Assembly: GCF_000279535.1 (NCBI RefSeq)
Contig: NZ_ALCH01000001.1
Coordinates: 124,001-188,000, forward strand
Source of the DNA: Streptococcus infantis SPAR10
GTDB lineage: Bacteria; Bacillota; Bacilli; Lactobacillales; Streptococcaceae
Length of the DNA: 64,000 bases
Direction of reading: 5' to 3'
Shown: positions 1 through 7,614 of the stretch, piece after piece
Layout of the letters: every line of letters starts with the position of its first letter
How positions within the stretch are numbered: the stretch's first letter is position 1
Translations under genes and position numbers: made by a program
Notes under the pieces: generated by a model
Databases searched by the model: none
Told to the model about the DNA's origin: nothing
The model's input: only the letters and a program-made list of their open reading frames with translations

Positions 1-738
1 TGTTATTTCTATATCCGAAAGAGTGTTCCAGAGCTTCTTCCAAGCTTGAAGCACTTCAAATGGAATAAGGCTCTCTATGTCGATCTCTTGGAGCAGGGGC
101 TAGCCATGGGGCTGATGGGTTCAATCGTCTCTGTCGGAAGTGTCATTTTACAATCCTCTGTTAATGGCTTTGGAGCAGTTATTATCAGTGCCCAAACGGC
201 AGCACGTAGAATCATGGCCTTTGCCCTATTGCCAATGACTGCAATTTCAGCTTCTATGACCACTTTTATCTCTCAAAACTTTGGGGCAAAACGTCCAGAT
301 CGTATCGTCCAAGGTCTTCGTGTAGGGAGCTATTTGAGTATGGCTTGGGCAACCTTTGCTTGTATGTTCCTATTTTTTGCAAGTCCTAGCCTAGTTTCTT
401 TCTTAGCGAGTTCAACAGATGGTTACTTGATTGAAAATGGGACCTTGTACCTACGTATTAGTTCTGTTTTCTATCCGTTTTTGAGTCTTTTATTGATTTA
501 TAGAAATAGTTTGCAAGGACTCGGTCAAAAACTCTTACCCCTCATCTCTAGTTTTATCGAGTTTATCGGGAAAATTGTTTTCGTCGCTTGGATTATTCCA
601 TGGGCAGGTTATACAGGTGTGATTCTATGTGAACCGCTACTTTGGCTTGTTATGACTGCACAGCTTTATATCTCACTCTCTCAGCATCCTTGGATAAAAG
701 AAGGCAAGAAAATCTTGGCTGTCGGCGGACAATCCTAG
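1..738 (+). CDS. MATE family efflux transporter, 3' part only
   Basis: This is the C-terminal part of a multidrug and toxin extrusion (MATE) type exporter, an integral membrane antiporter that typically couples cation entry to export of drugs or metabolites. The frame is open from base 1, so the gene begins upstream of the window; the TTG at 46 is only an internal Leu codon. About 245 residues are visible, with five to six hydrophobic segments and a MATE-like region around SAQTAARRIMAF. The family is usually about 450 aa, so roughly half is missing. The substrate cannot be told from the sequence. It lies upstream of the YebC gene, which has its own promoter. DinF is one member of this family, but I see nothing that assigns this protein to it. 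Confidence 0.85.
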   Translation, partial: CYFYIRKSVPELLPSLKHFKWNKALYVDLLEQGLAMGLMGSIVSVGSVILQSSVNGFGAVIISAQTAARRIMAFALLPMTAISASMTTFISQNFGAKRPDRIVQGLRVGSYLSMAWATFACMFLFFASPSLVSFLASSTDGYLIENGTLYLRISSVFYPFLSLLLIYRNSLQGLGQKLLPLISSFIEFIGKIVFVAWIIPWAGYTGVILCEPLLWLVMTAQLYISLSQHPWIKEGKKILAVGGQS

Positions 739-791
739 CTTCATTTATAAAAGAAAAATCCATTTCCTCTAGTGAAAATCGACTAGACTTG

Positions 792-800
792 TGTTATAAT
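792..800 (+). promoter_or_regulatory. Extended -10 promoter for the YebC gene
   Basis: TGT followed by TATAAT (795-800) forms an extended -10 element about 35 bases upstream of the YebC start. No good -35 is visible, as is usual for extended -10 promoters. A strong AAAAGGAG ribosome site follows. Confidence 0.6.
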
Positions 801-835
801 AAGAAAGATTAAAATGTGAAAAAAGGAGATTCCTA

Positions 836-1552
836 ATGGGACGTAAATGGGCCAATATCGTAGCCAAGAAAACGGCTAAAGATGGAGCTAACTCTAAAGT
901 ATATGCAAAATTTGGTGTAGAAATCTATGTAGCAGCTAAAAAAGGTGATCCAGATCCAGAATCAAACTCAGCTTTGAAATTCGTTATCGACCGTGCTAAA
1001 CAAGCGCAAGTGCCAAAACACGTTATTGATAAGGCCTTGGATAAGGCTAAAGGAAATACAGACGAAACCTTTACAGAAGGACGTTACGAAGGCTTTGGGC
1101 CAAATGGTTCAATGCTCATCGTGGATACCTTGACTTCAAACGTTAACCGTACAGCTGCCAATGTCCGTGCTGCTTTTGGTAAAAACGGTGGAAACATGGG
1201 AGCTTCAGGTTCAGTATCTTACCTCTTTGACAACAAGGGTGTCATCGTATTTGCTGGTGACGACGCTGATGCTATCTTTGAACTCTTGCTTGAAGCAGAT
1301 GTCGATGTAGACGATGTAGAAGCAGAAGAAGGAACAATCACTGTTTACACAGCTCCAACTGACCTTCACAAAGCTATTGTGGCTTTGCGTGAATCTGGTA
1401 TCGAAGAATTCCAAGTAACAGAACTTGAGATGATTCCTCAATCAGAAGTTGAGTTGTCAGGTGAAGATTTAGAAACATTCGAAAAATTATACAGCGTACT
1501 TGAAGACGACGAAGACGTACAAAAAATCTACACAAACGTAGATGGATTCTAA
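836..1552 (+). CDS. YebC/PmpR (TACO1) family protein, YeeN-like
   Basis: A 238-residue member of the YebC/TACO1 family. These proteins have been described as DNA-binding regulators and, more recently, as ribosome-associated factors that help translation of difficult motifs. The N-terminus [17 protein letters not shown] and the motif [10 protein letters not shown] (here [10 protein letters not shown]) closely match the shorter YeeN-like branch rather than classical YebC. Length is normal and no defect is seen. The start has a good AAAAGGAG site eight bases upstream. It stands alone between its own promoter and a strong terminator. In S. pneumoniae I recall the pneumolysin gene as the neighbour of this gene, but here a MATE exporter is in that place. 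Confidence 0.92.
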   Translation: MGRKWANIVAKKTAKDGANSKVYAKFGVEIYVAAKKGDPDPESNSALKFVIDRAKQAQVPKHVIDKALDKAKGNTDETFTEGRYEGFGPNGSMLIVDTLTSNVNRTAANVRAAFGKNGGNMGASGSVSYLFDNKGVIVFAGDDADAIFELLLEADVDVDDVEAEEGTITVYTAPTDLHKAIVALRESGIEEFQVTELEMIPQSEVELSGEDLETFEKLYSVLEDDEDVQKIYTNVDGF

Positions 1553-1553
1553 T

Positions 1554-1590
1554 AAAAAAGCGAACAGGCTTAATAGCTGTTCGCTTTTTT
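1554..1590 (+). terminator. Rho-independent terminator after YebC gene (bidirectional)
   Basis: GCGAACAG (1560-1567) pairs with CTGTTCGC (1577-1584) and is followed by six T. An A run on the left lets it serve the convergent minus-strand gene as well. Confidence 0.9.
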
Positions 1591-1596
1591 GTTATG

Positions 1597-2286
1597 TTAA
1601 ACTTTCACTCCATCATCAGTTTGCTCTTTTCTATCCAAGCCTAGGGCAAATTTACGGATGAGAAGAAACTGGCCGTTTTCCTGCTTTGCGAAAGTGAGTA
1701 CGACTGTCTTGGTGTTTGAACCGAGGGATAGATAGGTGATTCTCTTGATGTCGTAGTCACCTGAGGTTGACTCAATTTCAGAATCTGGTAGTCCATGCTT
1801 GCTGATAATATCTTTATAGTTGGAGCCCCCTTTTCCTCTATTTGCAGTATCACCTTCTATCAAAGCATCGAATTGTTCCTTGGTCCAAGTGAAGGAATCG
1901 GTATCCTCGTCGTCCTCATCCTCATCGATGCTATTATTTGGTAGCGTTCCAAAATCGTCATCTTCTGTTAAAGAGGTTAAACTTCTGTATGGGTGACGAA
2001 AATTTCTAGCCAAGTCGGTAAAAACACCAGAAGGGAGTACTTGCGTTGTCAAAACAAGGAAAATGGATCCAATGCCTAGAGCGGTACCAATAATCGCCAA
2101 TATTTTACGGTTCTGGAGATTGAGGATGATACCAAAAACACCTAGACCTATTGCAATAATAGCAAAGAAAAAAGATAGTACGCTGATAATTGGCAACCAG
2201 GATCCGAGAAGTGCAAGGGTTCCCAAGATGATAGCAATGATTCCTAAGATTTTCTCTTCTTTTTGTTTCATTTGTGGCTTTCTCAT
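1597..2286 (-). CDS. Hypothetical membrane protein with C-terminal lipoprotein-like domain
   Basis: A protein of 229 residues with no assigned function. Residues 10-85 contain three hydrophobic segments rich in Gly, Ala and Ile, like the small DUF4190-type membrane modules. An acidic linker (DEDEDDEDTD) follows. Residues about 135-225 then form a soluble domain (TKEQFDALIEGD through GLDRKEQ) resembling the small extracytoplasmic SmpA/DUF3862-like fold; this is similarity of pattern only. An alternative start at Met6 (2271) has a weak GAGAAAG site, while the first Met has none. It is transcribed from a consensus promoter (TTGACA, 17 bases, TATAAT at 2328-2356) divergent from the MarR gene, so the MarR protein may affect it too. 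Confidence 0.7.
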   Translation of the reverse strand: MRKPQMKQKEEKILGIIAIILGTLALLGSWLPIISVLSFFFAIIAIGLGVFGIILNLQNRKILAIIGTALGIGSIFLVLTTQVLPSGVFTDLARNFRHPYRSLTSLTEDDDFGTLPNNSIDEDEDDEDTDSFTWTKEQFDALIEGDTANRGKGGSNYKDIISKHGLPDSEIESTSGDYDIKRITYLSLGSNTKTVVLTFAKQENGQFLLIRKFALGLDRKEQTDDGVKV

Positions 2287-2327
2287 TTCTAGTCAGGGTG
2301 GAATCTTATTCGTGTAAGATAGTGTTT

Positions 2328-2356
2328 ATTATAGATAAAATGAGCCCTAATGTCAA
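2328..2356 (-). promoter_or_regulatory. Consensus sigma-A promoter for the membrane protein gene
   Basis: On the minus strand, TTGACA (2356-2351) is followed after exactly 17 bases by TATAAT (2333-2328). The nearest MarR-like palindrome lies 15 bases upstream of its -35 box. Confidence 0.8.
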
Positions 2357-2370
2357 TTTTAAATAAAATA

Positions 2371-2454
2371 GTTCTCATAAGAACTTTTTTCTTGACATCC
2401 TATTTGAAAGTGATAAAATAGTTCTCATGAAAACTAATTGGTTCTCTAGAGAAC
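2371..2454 (+). promoter_or_regulatory. MarR promoter with three 14-bp palindromic operators
   Basis: The promoter is TTGACA (2392-2397), 16 bases, TAAAAT (2414-2419). Three related palindromes surround it: GTTCTCATAAGAAC (2371-2384), GTTCTCATGAAAAC (2421-2434) and the perfect GTTCTCTAGAGAAC (2441-2454). The last two lie at and just after the expected start site, which fits autorepression by the MarR-family product encoded just downstream. The binding is inferred. Confidence 0.75.
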
Positions 2455-2479
2455 TATTTATATGTAAAAAGGAGCAATC

Positions 2480-2941
2480 ATGGATAAGCCAATGTTAGCT
2501 TTTAAACGTTTTGGTCATCAGGTTCACCTTATGGTGCAACAGGAAGCCAAGCGTTGTGGTATTGAATTTATGGGCGGACCGCAGGGCCAAGTTATACGAT
2601 TTTTAGACTATCGTGAGGAGTCTGAACAGGCGGTGTTAATCAAGGATATTGAGCAGGAACTCAATATCACCAAGTCAGTCGCCAGCAATCTAGTGAAGCG
2701 TATGGTACAAAATGGTTTGGTGGAATTGGAAGTGAGTCCAAATGACAAGAGAGCCAAGTACGTTCGATTGACGGATAAATCACGCTCTCAGATGAAGCCA
2801 ATCAAGTCTTTCTTTGATCGAATTGACCGTAGTCTACTTGATGGAATTTCTGAGGAAAAACTAGCTGTTTTTGAAGAAGTCATGGGTCTACTACAGGCTA
2901 ATGTAGATAAAATGGGAGGTAAGAATGAAGAAACTCGCTAA
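2480..2941 (+). CDS. MarR family transcriptional regulator
   Basis: A 153-residue winged-helix regulator of the MarR family. These are dimeric DNA-binding proteins that normally repress adjacent exporter genes until a ligand is bound. The recognition region is around residues 55-100 (KDIEQELNITKSVASNLVKRM, then the wing with SPNDKRAKYVRLT), with the typical DxR motif of the wing. The start has an AAAAAGGAG site. Its stop overlaps the next gene, an ABC exporter subunit, by 17 bases, so all three genes form one operon. Three palindromes at the promoter are the likely operators. The inducer is unknown. Confidence 0.92.
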   Translation: MDKPMLAFKRFGHQVHLMVQQEAKRCGIEFMGGPQGQVIRFLDYREESEQAVLIKDIEQELNITKSVASNLVKRMVQNGLVELEVSPNDKRAKYVRLTDKSRSQMKPIKSFFDRIDRSLLDGISEEKLAVFEEVMGLLQANVDKMGGKNEETR

Positions 2942-4694
2942 ACGTATCACAGGAAAAGAGTGGGGAATGATTCTCTTGACTGTCCTCTTTACCTGTTTCT
3001 CGGTCTATCTAGAGTTAGAAGTACCGACTTACATTTCAGAAATTACAGAACTACTTGGAACTCCAGGTACGCAGTTGGACGCACTTTGGTCACCAGCCAT
3101 TAAGATGATAGGCTTGTCTCTACTTGCTTTTCTCTCATCCGTTACTGTTGGATTTTTTGCCGCTCGCGTTGCAGCGTCTTACACAACTCATTTACGAAGT
3201 GATATTTTTAATCGTGTTCTAGATTTCTCGCAGACAGAGATCAAACGTTTTTCAATCCCAAGTCTCTTGACTCGGACGACTAATGATATCACACAGGTTC
3301 AGATGCTTTTTACCATGGGACTCCAGGTGGTCACTCGTGGACCAATCATGGCTATCTGGGCCATTGGAAAAATCCTTGGGAAGTCTGAGTACTGGCTCTG
3401 GGCAGTCGTGGTTGCTGTTATCGTTAATGTTCTGATGACTACTGTTCTCCTGACTCTGGCCTTTCCAAAACAATCTGTCATCCAAAAATTGACAGATAAA
3501 CTCAATAGTATTACTCGTGAAAGTTTGACAGGGATTCGAGTGGTGCGTGCTTATAATGCCGAGGATTATCAAGACAAGAAATTCGAAGAAGCCAATGAGG
3601 AAGTCACTCGTCTTAATCTCTTTGTCAACCGTTTGATGGCGATTATGAATCCTATTATGATGGCGATTTCGAGTGGCTTGAGTCTAGCCATTTACTGGAT
3701 TGGTGCCTATATCATCAACGATGCTAGCCTGACAGACCGTCTACCACTCTTTAGTGATATGGTGGTCTTCATGTCTTATGCCATGCAGGTCGTGATGGGC
3801 TTCTTGCTCATGAGTGCTCTCTTTTTCGTCCTTCCTCGTACCTTGGTTTCTGCAGGACGTATCAATCAGGTGCTAGACTTGCATTCTTCTATTGAAAATC
3901 CTAGTCAACCACAGACGGCAGATTCTTCTATTCAAGGTCAAGTGGAATTCCGTGATGTCACCTTCCGCTATTCTAAAAACTCAGAAGCAGTTGTGGAACA
4001 TGTCAGCTTCAAGGCAGAAGCTGGTCAAACCATTGCCTTTATCGGATCAACTGGTTCTGGTAAATCTACGCTTGTGAACCTCTTGCCTCGTTTTTATGAT
4101 GTATCTGATGGGGAAATCCTAGTGGACGGTGTCAATGTACAGGATTATGATTTGGAAGATTTGCGGAATAAAGTCGGCTATATCCCACAAAAAGCAGTCC
4201 TTTTCTCTGGAGATGTCAAGGGCAATCTCGACTTTGGTAAGAGTCCAGAAACTCCGCTAAGCGAGACTGCTATGTGGCAAGCTCTTGAGTTGGCCCAGTC
4301 TAAAAGCTTTATCGAAGATAAGGAAGCAGGTCTAAACTCAGAAGTGGCTCAAGGTGGGACTAACTTCTCAGGAGGTCAAAGACAACGTTTGGCCATTGCG
4401 CGTGCCTTGGCTCGTAAGCCAGAAATTCTCATTTTTGACGATTCATTCTCGGCCTTGGACTACAAGACAGATCGTATCTTGCGCCAAGAATTAGCTGAAA
4501 AAACGCAATCTATGACTAAGTTAATCGTTGCCCAACGTATTTCAACAATTATGGATGCTGACTTGATCTTAGTATTGGATCAAGGTAAAGTCGTGGGACA
4601 AGGCACCCACAAGGAACTTCTTGCGACCAACGAAGTTTACCAAGAAATTGCCTATTCACAACTATCGAAGGAGGAATTGGAACATGGAAAATAA
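2925..4694 (+). CDS. ABC exporter subunit 1 (degenerate ATPase half)
   Basis: A 589-residue ABC half-transporter with an N-terminal six-helix membrane domain (about 1-310) and a C-terminal ATPase domain. Walker A is GSTGSGKST and the signature is FSGGQRQ, but Walker B ends IFDDSFSALD, with Asp where the catalytic Glu should be. The H-loop is VAQRIST, with Gln in place of His. These changes mark the non-catalytic partner of a heterodimeric exporter like LmrCD, BmrCD or TM287/288. The start has GGGAGG five bases upstream and overlaps the MarR gene. It is expected in the cytoplasmic membrane exporting lipophilic drugs or peptides; the substrate is not known. Confidence 0.93.
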   Translation: MKKLAKRITGKEWGMILLTVLFTCFSVYLELEVPTYISEITELLGTPGTQLDALWSPAIKMIGLSLLAFLSSVTVGFFAARVAASYTTHLRSDIFNRVLDFSQTEIKRFSIPSLLTRTTNDITQVQMLFTMGLQVVTRGPIMAIWAIGKILGKSEYWLWAVVVAVIVNVLMTTVLLTLAFPKQSVIQKLTDKLNSITRESLTGIRVVRAYNAEDYQDKKFEEANEEVTRLNLFVNRLMAIMNPIMMAISSGLSLAIYWIGAYIINDASLTDRLPLFSDMVVFMSYAMQVVMGFLLMSALFFVLPRTLVSAGRINQVLDLHSSIENPSQPQTADSSIQGQVEFRDVTFRYSKNSEAVVEHVSFKAEAGQTIAFIGSTGSGKSTLVNLLPRFYDVSDGEILVDGVNVQDYDLEDLRNKVGYIPQKAVLFSGDVKGNLDFGKSPETPLSETAMWQALELAQSKSFIEDKEAGLNSEVAQGGTNFSGGQRQRLAIARALARKPEILIFDDSFSALDYKTDRILRQELAEKTQSMTKLIVAQRISTIMDADLILVLDQGKVVGQGTHKELLATNEVYQEIAYSQLSKEELEHGK

Positions 4695-6444
4695 GAAGAT
4701 GTCCTTTTGGAAACAATATAAACCTTTTCTAGCAGGTCTCCAACTTCCTCTACTAGTTGCGGTTGTGGCGGCTGTATGTTCAAGCATCATCACGGTTTAT
4801 GGACCAACTAAGATTAAGGAAATCACCAACTTGATTTCAGATGGCTTGGCTACAGAAATCGATTTGGTAGCTGTGTCAAGTATCGCCAGCTTTTTAGCTA
4901 TTTTGTATGTGCTTGGTGCCATTCTCAACTATACACAAGCCTATATTTTTTCAACGAGTATCCAACATTTTTCAAAACGCTTGCGGACGGCTATCGCTGA
5001 AAAGATTAATCGTTTGCCTCTTGCTTATTTTGACCGTCATTCTCAAGGAGATACTCTCTCTCGTGTAACCAATGACGTCGATACGGCGGCTCAGTCCCTC
5101 AATCAAAGTCTGGGAACGGTTCTCTCAGCTAGCTTTCTACTGATTGCTGTTTTGATTACCATGTTTGGCATGAACTGGATTTTGGCATTGGTAACAGTTG
5201 TTTCAACCCTTGTAGGTTTTGCTGCTGTTTCAGTGATTATGGCTAAGTCACAGGGTTACTTTAAAGCCCAGCAAAACAACCTAGCAGCCGTAAACGGTTA
5301 TGTAGAAGAAATGTACTCTGGCCACAATGTTGTGACCAGCTATAATGCTGTGGAACCAACTAAAGAAACATTCGCAGGATTGAATCAAAATCTACATGAT
5401 AGTATCTGGAAGTCTCAGTTTATTTCTGGCATCATGATGCCTGCTATGTTCTTTGTCGGAAACTTTAGTTATGTTTTGGTTGTTATCGTCGGTGCTGCCT
5501 TGGCTCTTGAAGGCCATATCAGTATTGGGATTATCGTAGCCTTTATGGTTTATGTTCGTACCTTCTCTCAACCCTTATCACAGATTGCCCAAGGGATTAC
5601 CAGCTTACAACAAGCCAGTGCAGCTATGACCCGTGTCTTTGAATTTCTAAGTGAAGCTGAGATGGAAGATGAATCTCATAAGGAAACACAATTGACTGAT
5701 ACGAAAGGTGAAGTAGTCTTTGATCAAGTTTCCTTTGGATACACACCTGAGCGAACCATCGTTCATGACTTTTCTGCGACAGCTCATGCAGGGCAAAAGA
5801 TTGCCATTGTTGGACCAACTGGAGCTGGGAAGACGACTATTGTTAATCTCTTGATGAAGTTTTATGAGATTGATAAGGGAAGCATTCGCATTGATGGTGT
5901 GGATACCAAGTCTATGAAACGTTCAGAAGTACACGATGCCTTCTCAATGGTTTTACAGGATACTTGGATCTTTGAAGGAACCATTCGTGATAATCTCATC
6001 TACAACCAAACAGGGATTAGTGATGAACGAATGATTGAAGCAGCAAAAGCAGTAGGAATCCACCACTTTATCATGACTCTACCAGATGGCTACGATACTG
6101 TTTTAGATGATACAGTGACCTTGTCAGTCGGACAGAAACAGCTCTTAACCATTGCTCGTGCCCTTCTCAAGGATGCACCGCTCTTGATTCTTGATGAAGC
6201 GACATCTTCAGTCGACACACGTACAGAGGAGTTGATTCAGAAAGCCATGGACCGTTTGATGGAGGGACGTACGTCCTTTGTCATTGCCCATCGCTTGTCA
6301 ACTATTCGTAATGCTGATTTGATTCTTGTCATGAAAGATGGAAATATCATTGAGCAAGGCAATCACGATGAGCTCATGGCTCAAGGTGGTTTCTATGCTG
6401 ACCTCTACAATAGTCAATTTACAGAAGACCAAGTAGAAGAATAA
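4684..6444 (+). CDS. ABC exporter subunit 2 (catalytic half)
   Basis: A 586-residue ABC half-transporter starting at MENKKMSFWKQ. The ATG at 4684 is chosen because AAGGAGG lies just upstream; an upstream TTG in the same frame would only read through the end of the partner gene. It overlaps that gene by 11 bases, typical of translational coupling. The ATPase domain has Walker A GPTGAGKTT, Walker B LILDEATSSVD with the catalytic Glu, and H-loop IAHRLST. Its signature, LSVGQ, is altered from LSGGQ. Together with the Asp and Gln changes of subunit 1 this gives one canonical and one degenerate nucleotide site, as in known heterodimeric exporters. A terminator follows immediately. Confidence 0.93.
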   Translation: MENKKMSFWKQYKPFLAGLQLPLLVAVVAAVCSSIITVYGPTKIKEITNLISDGLATEIDLVAVSSIASFLAILYVLGAILNYTQAYIFSTSIQHFSKRLRTAIAEKINRLPLAYFDRHSQGDTLSRVTNDVDTAAQSLNQSLGTVLSASFLLIAVLITMFGMNWILALVTVVSTLVGFAAVSVIMAKSQGYFKAQQNNLAAVNGYVEEMYSGHNVVTSYNAVEPTKETFAGLNQNLHDSIWKSQFISGIMMPAMFFVGNFSYVLVVIVGAALALEGHISIGIIVAFMVYVRTFSQPLSQIAQGITSLQQASAAMTRVFEFLSEAEMEDESHKETQLTDTKGEVVFDQVSFGYTPERTIVHDFSATAHAGQKIAIVGPTGAGKTTIVNLLMKFYEIDKGSIRIDGVDTKSMKRSEVHDAFSMVLQDTWIFEGTIRDNLIYNQTGISDERMIEAAKAVGIHHFIMTLPDGYDTVLDDTVTLSVGQKQLLTIARALLKDAPLLILDEATSSVDTRTEELIQKAMDRLMEGRTSFVIAHRLSTIRNADLILVMKDGNIIEQGNHDELMAQGGFYADLYNSQFTEDQVEE

Positions 6445-6447
6445 ACT

Positions 6448-6474
6448 AAAAGAAGGCTTGACGGCCTTCTTTTT
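6448..6474 (+). terminator. Terminator of the MarR-ABC operon
   Basis: AGAAGGC (6451-6457) pairs with GCCTTCT (6464-6470) across a six-base loop and is followed by a T run. Confidence 0.85.
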
Positions 6475-6541
6475 CTACACTATACTAGAGTAGGAGAAGC
6501 TAACAGGCTTCTTGTGTAAAGAATAGGAATATCGAGAAATA

Positions 6542-7045
6542 ATGAAAAACTATCAAGAGTGGTATGATAAAAGGAAATCAAATCTCCTTAGACATCCACA
6601 GCTTTTGCAACTGATGCGTGTTTTTAATCGCATGATGACAGTCCTGATGCCCTTGGCATACTTGACCTTACTGGGAGCAAGCTTTATCAGCAAAGGCTTG
6701 GGGAAAGACCTTGCCACCTATATCATGGTGCCGGCTTCTGGCTTTGTCCTATTAACGCTAGTTCGTAAGTGGATCAATCAACCGCGTCCTTATGAGGCTT
6801 GGGAAATTATCCCGCTACTAGACAAGGATAGTGCAGGCAATTCAATGCCCAGCCGCCATGTCTTTTCAGCAACCATCATTTCCATGGCTTGTCTGCACGC
6901 AAATCTGCCTGCAGGGTTGATTTTATTAGTATTATCAGCTCTTCTCGGTCTGGTCCGAGTCTTGGGTGGCGTTCATTATCCCAAGGATGTTTTAGTTGGC
7001 TACGCCTGTGGCCTCCTCTTGGGAATTCTTTTCTTTATTTTGTAA
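6542..7045 (+). CDS. PAP2 family phosphatase (membrane)
   Basis: A 167-residue membrane phosphatase of the type 2 phosphatidic acid phosphatase family. The three catalytic motifs are present: KWINQPRP (K-x6-RP type) near residue 77, PSRH near residue 102, and GVHYPKD near residue 140. Five hydrophobic segments surround them, so the active site should face outside. Likely substrates are lipid phosphates such as undecaprenyl pyrophosphate or phosphatidylglycerol phosphate; the sequence alone cannot decide. The ribosome site is weak. It is flanked by terminators and looks monocistronic. Confidence 0.85.
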   Translation: MKNYQEWYDKRKSNLLRHPQLLQLMRVFNRMMTVLMPLAYLTLLGASFISKGLGKDLATYIMVPASGFVLLTLVRKWINQPRPYEAWEIIPLLDKDSAGNSMPSRHVFSATIISMACLHANLPAGLILLVLSALLGLVRVLGGVHYPKDVLVGYACGLLLGILFFIL

Positions 7046-7051
7046 GAAGCA

Positions 7052-7110
7052 AAGCAAGTGGGCTTGGCCTCGTAACCACTTACGGGTCAAAAGTGACCAC
7101 TTGCTTTTTT
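7052..7110 (+). terminator. Terminator after PAP2 gene, overlapping a LytTR-type site
   Basis: AAGCAAGTGG (7052-7061) can pair with CCACTTGCTT (7097-7106), followed by a T run to 7110. The loop is long (about 35 bases) and contains further AAGTG/CCACTT pairs, so alternative hairpins are possible. The right arm coincides with one of two direct repeats described separately. Confidence 0.65.
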
Positions 7111-7143
7111 GCCCTTGTAAAGTCTTTTAGGCTTTGGTATAGT
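7075..7143 (+). promoter_or_regulatory. Putative LytTR binding site and promoter of the LytTR gene
   Basis: Two 9-bp direct repeats, ACCACTTAC (7075-7083) and ACCACTTGC (7096-7104), are separated by 12 bases, the standard architecture for LytTR-domain regulators. An extended -10 (TGG TATAGT, 7135-7143) begins 42 bases after the start of the second repeat. An equivalent arrangement with exactly the same 42-base spacing precedes the ABC transporter at 51278. Regulator identity is inferred. Confidence 0.6.
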
Positions 7144-7163
7144 AGATGCAGAAAGGAGATAGG

Positions 7164-7610
7164 ATGAAGTTACGAATCGAGATTGATAGTGAATTAACTG
7201 AGACAGAGATTGTCATCAAGGCTGCAGCCCTGACAGATGAGATAGCTGACTTGCAACGACTCTTGCAAGAAACCAAGGCTCCTAGGTTGATCTTTTATAA
7301 GGGGACGGGTGAATATTACTTAGACTTGGCAGAAATCCTCTTCTTTGAGACGGAAGGTAGCAAGATTTACGCCCATACCCAGAAAGAGGCCTACGAGGTT
7401 CGGCTCAAGCTTTATGAGTTAGAGTCCATCCTGCCACGCTATTTCAGTCGGGTATCCAAGTCGACCATTGCCAATATCCGGCAAGTTTACTCGGTTGACA
7501 AGTCCTTCTCAGGGACAGGCACTATTTCCTTTTATCAAACCCACAAGGAGGTTCACGTGTCACGGCACTATCAATCCCTCCTAAAAGAAAATCTAAGAAA
7601 CATGAGGTAA
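7164..7610 (+). CDS. LytTR-family DNA-binding regulator lacking a receiver domain
   Basis: A protein of 148 residues with a short N-terminal region (1-50) and a C-terminal LytTR DNA-binding domain (about 55-145; landmarks LAEILFFETEGSKIYAHT, FSRVSKSTIANI and VSRHY). No receiver domain is present. This matches regulators of the streptococcal LytTR Regulatory Systems such as HdrR and BrsR of S. mutans, which are held inactive by a membrane protein encoded next door. The start at MKLRIEID is chosen for its AAAGGAG site. The gene is five bases from the following membrane protein gene. LytTR-type direct repeats precede its promoter, suggesting autoregulation. Confidence 0.88.
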   Translation: MKLRIEIDSELTETEIVIKAAALTDEIADLQRLLQETKAPRLIFYKGTGEYYLDLAEILFFETEGSKIYAHTQKEAYEVRLKLYELESILPRYFSRVSKSTIANIRQVYSVDKSFSGTGTISFYQTHKEVHVSRHYQSLLKENLRNMR

Positions 7611-7614
7611 GAAC

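Noticed and set aside
7052-7110. Riboswitch or attenuator upstream of the LytTR gene based on alternative hairpins
   Set aside because: The repeated CCACTT/AAGTG elements are explained more simply by a terminator plus LytTR-type direct repeats; no ligand-binding core is recognisable.
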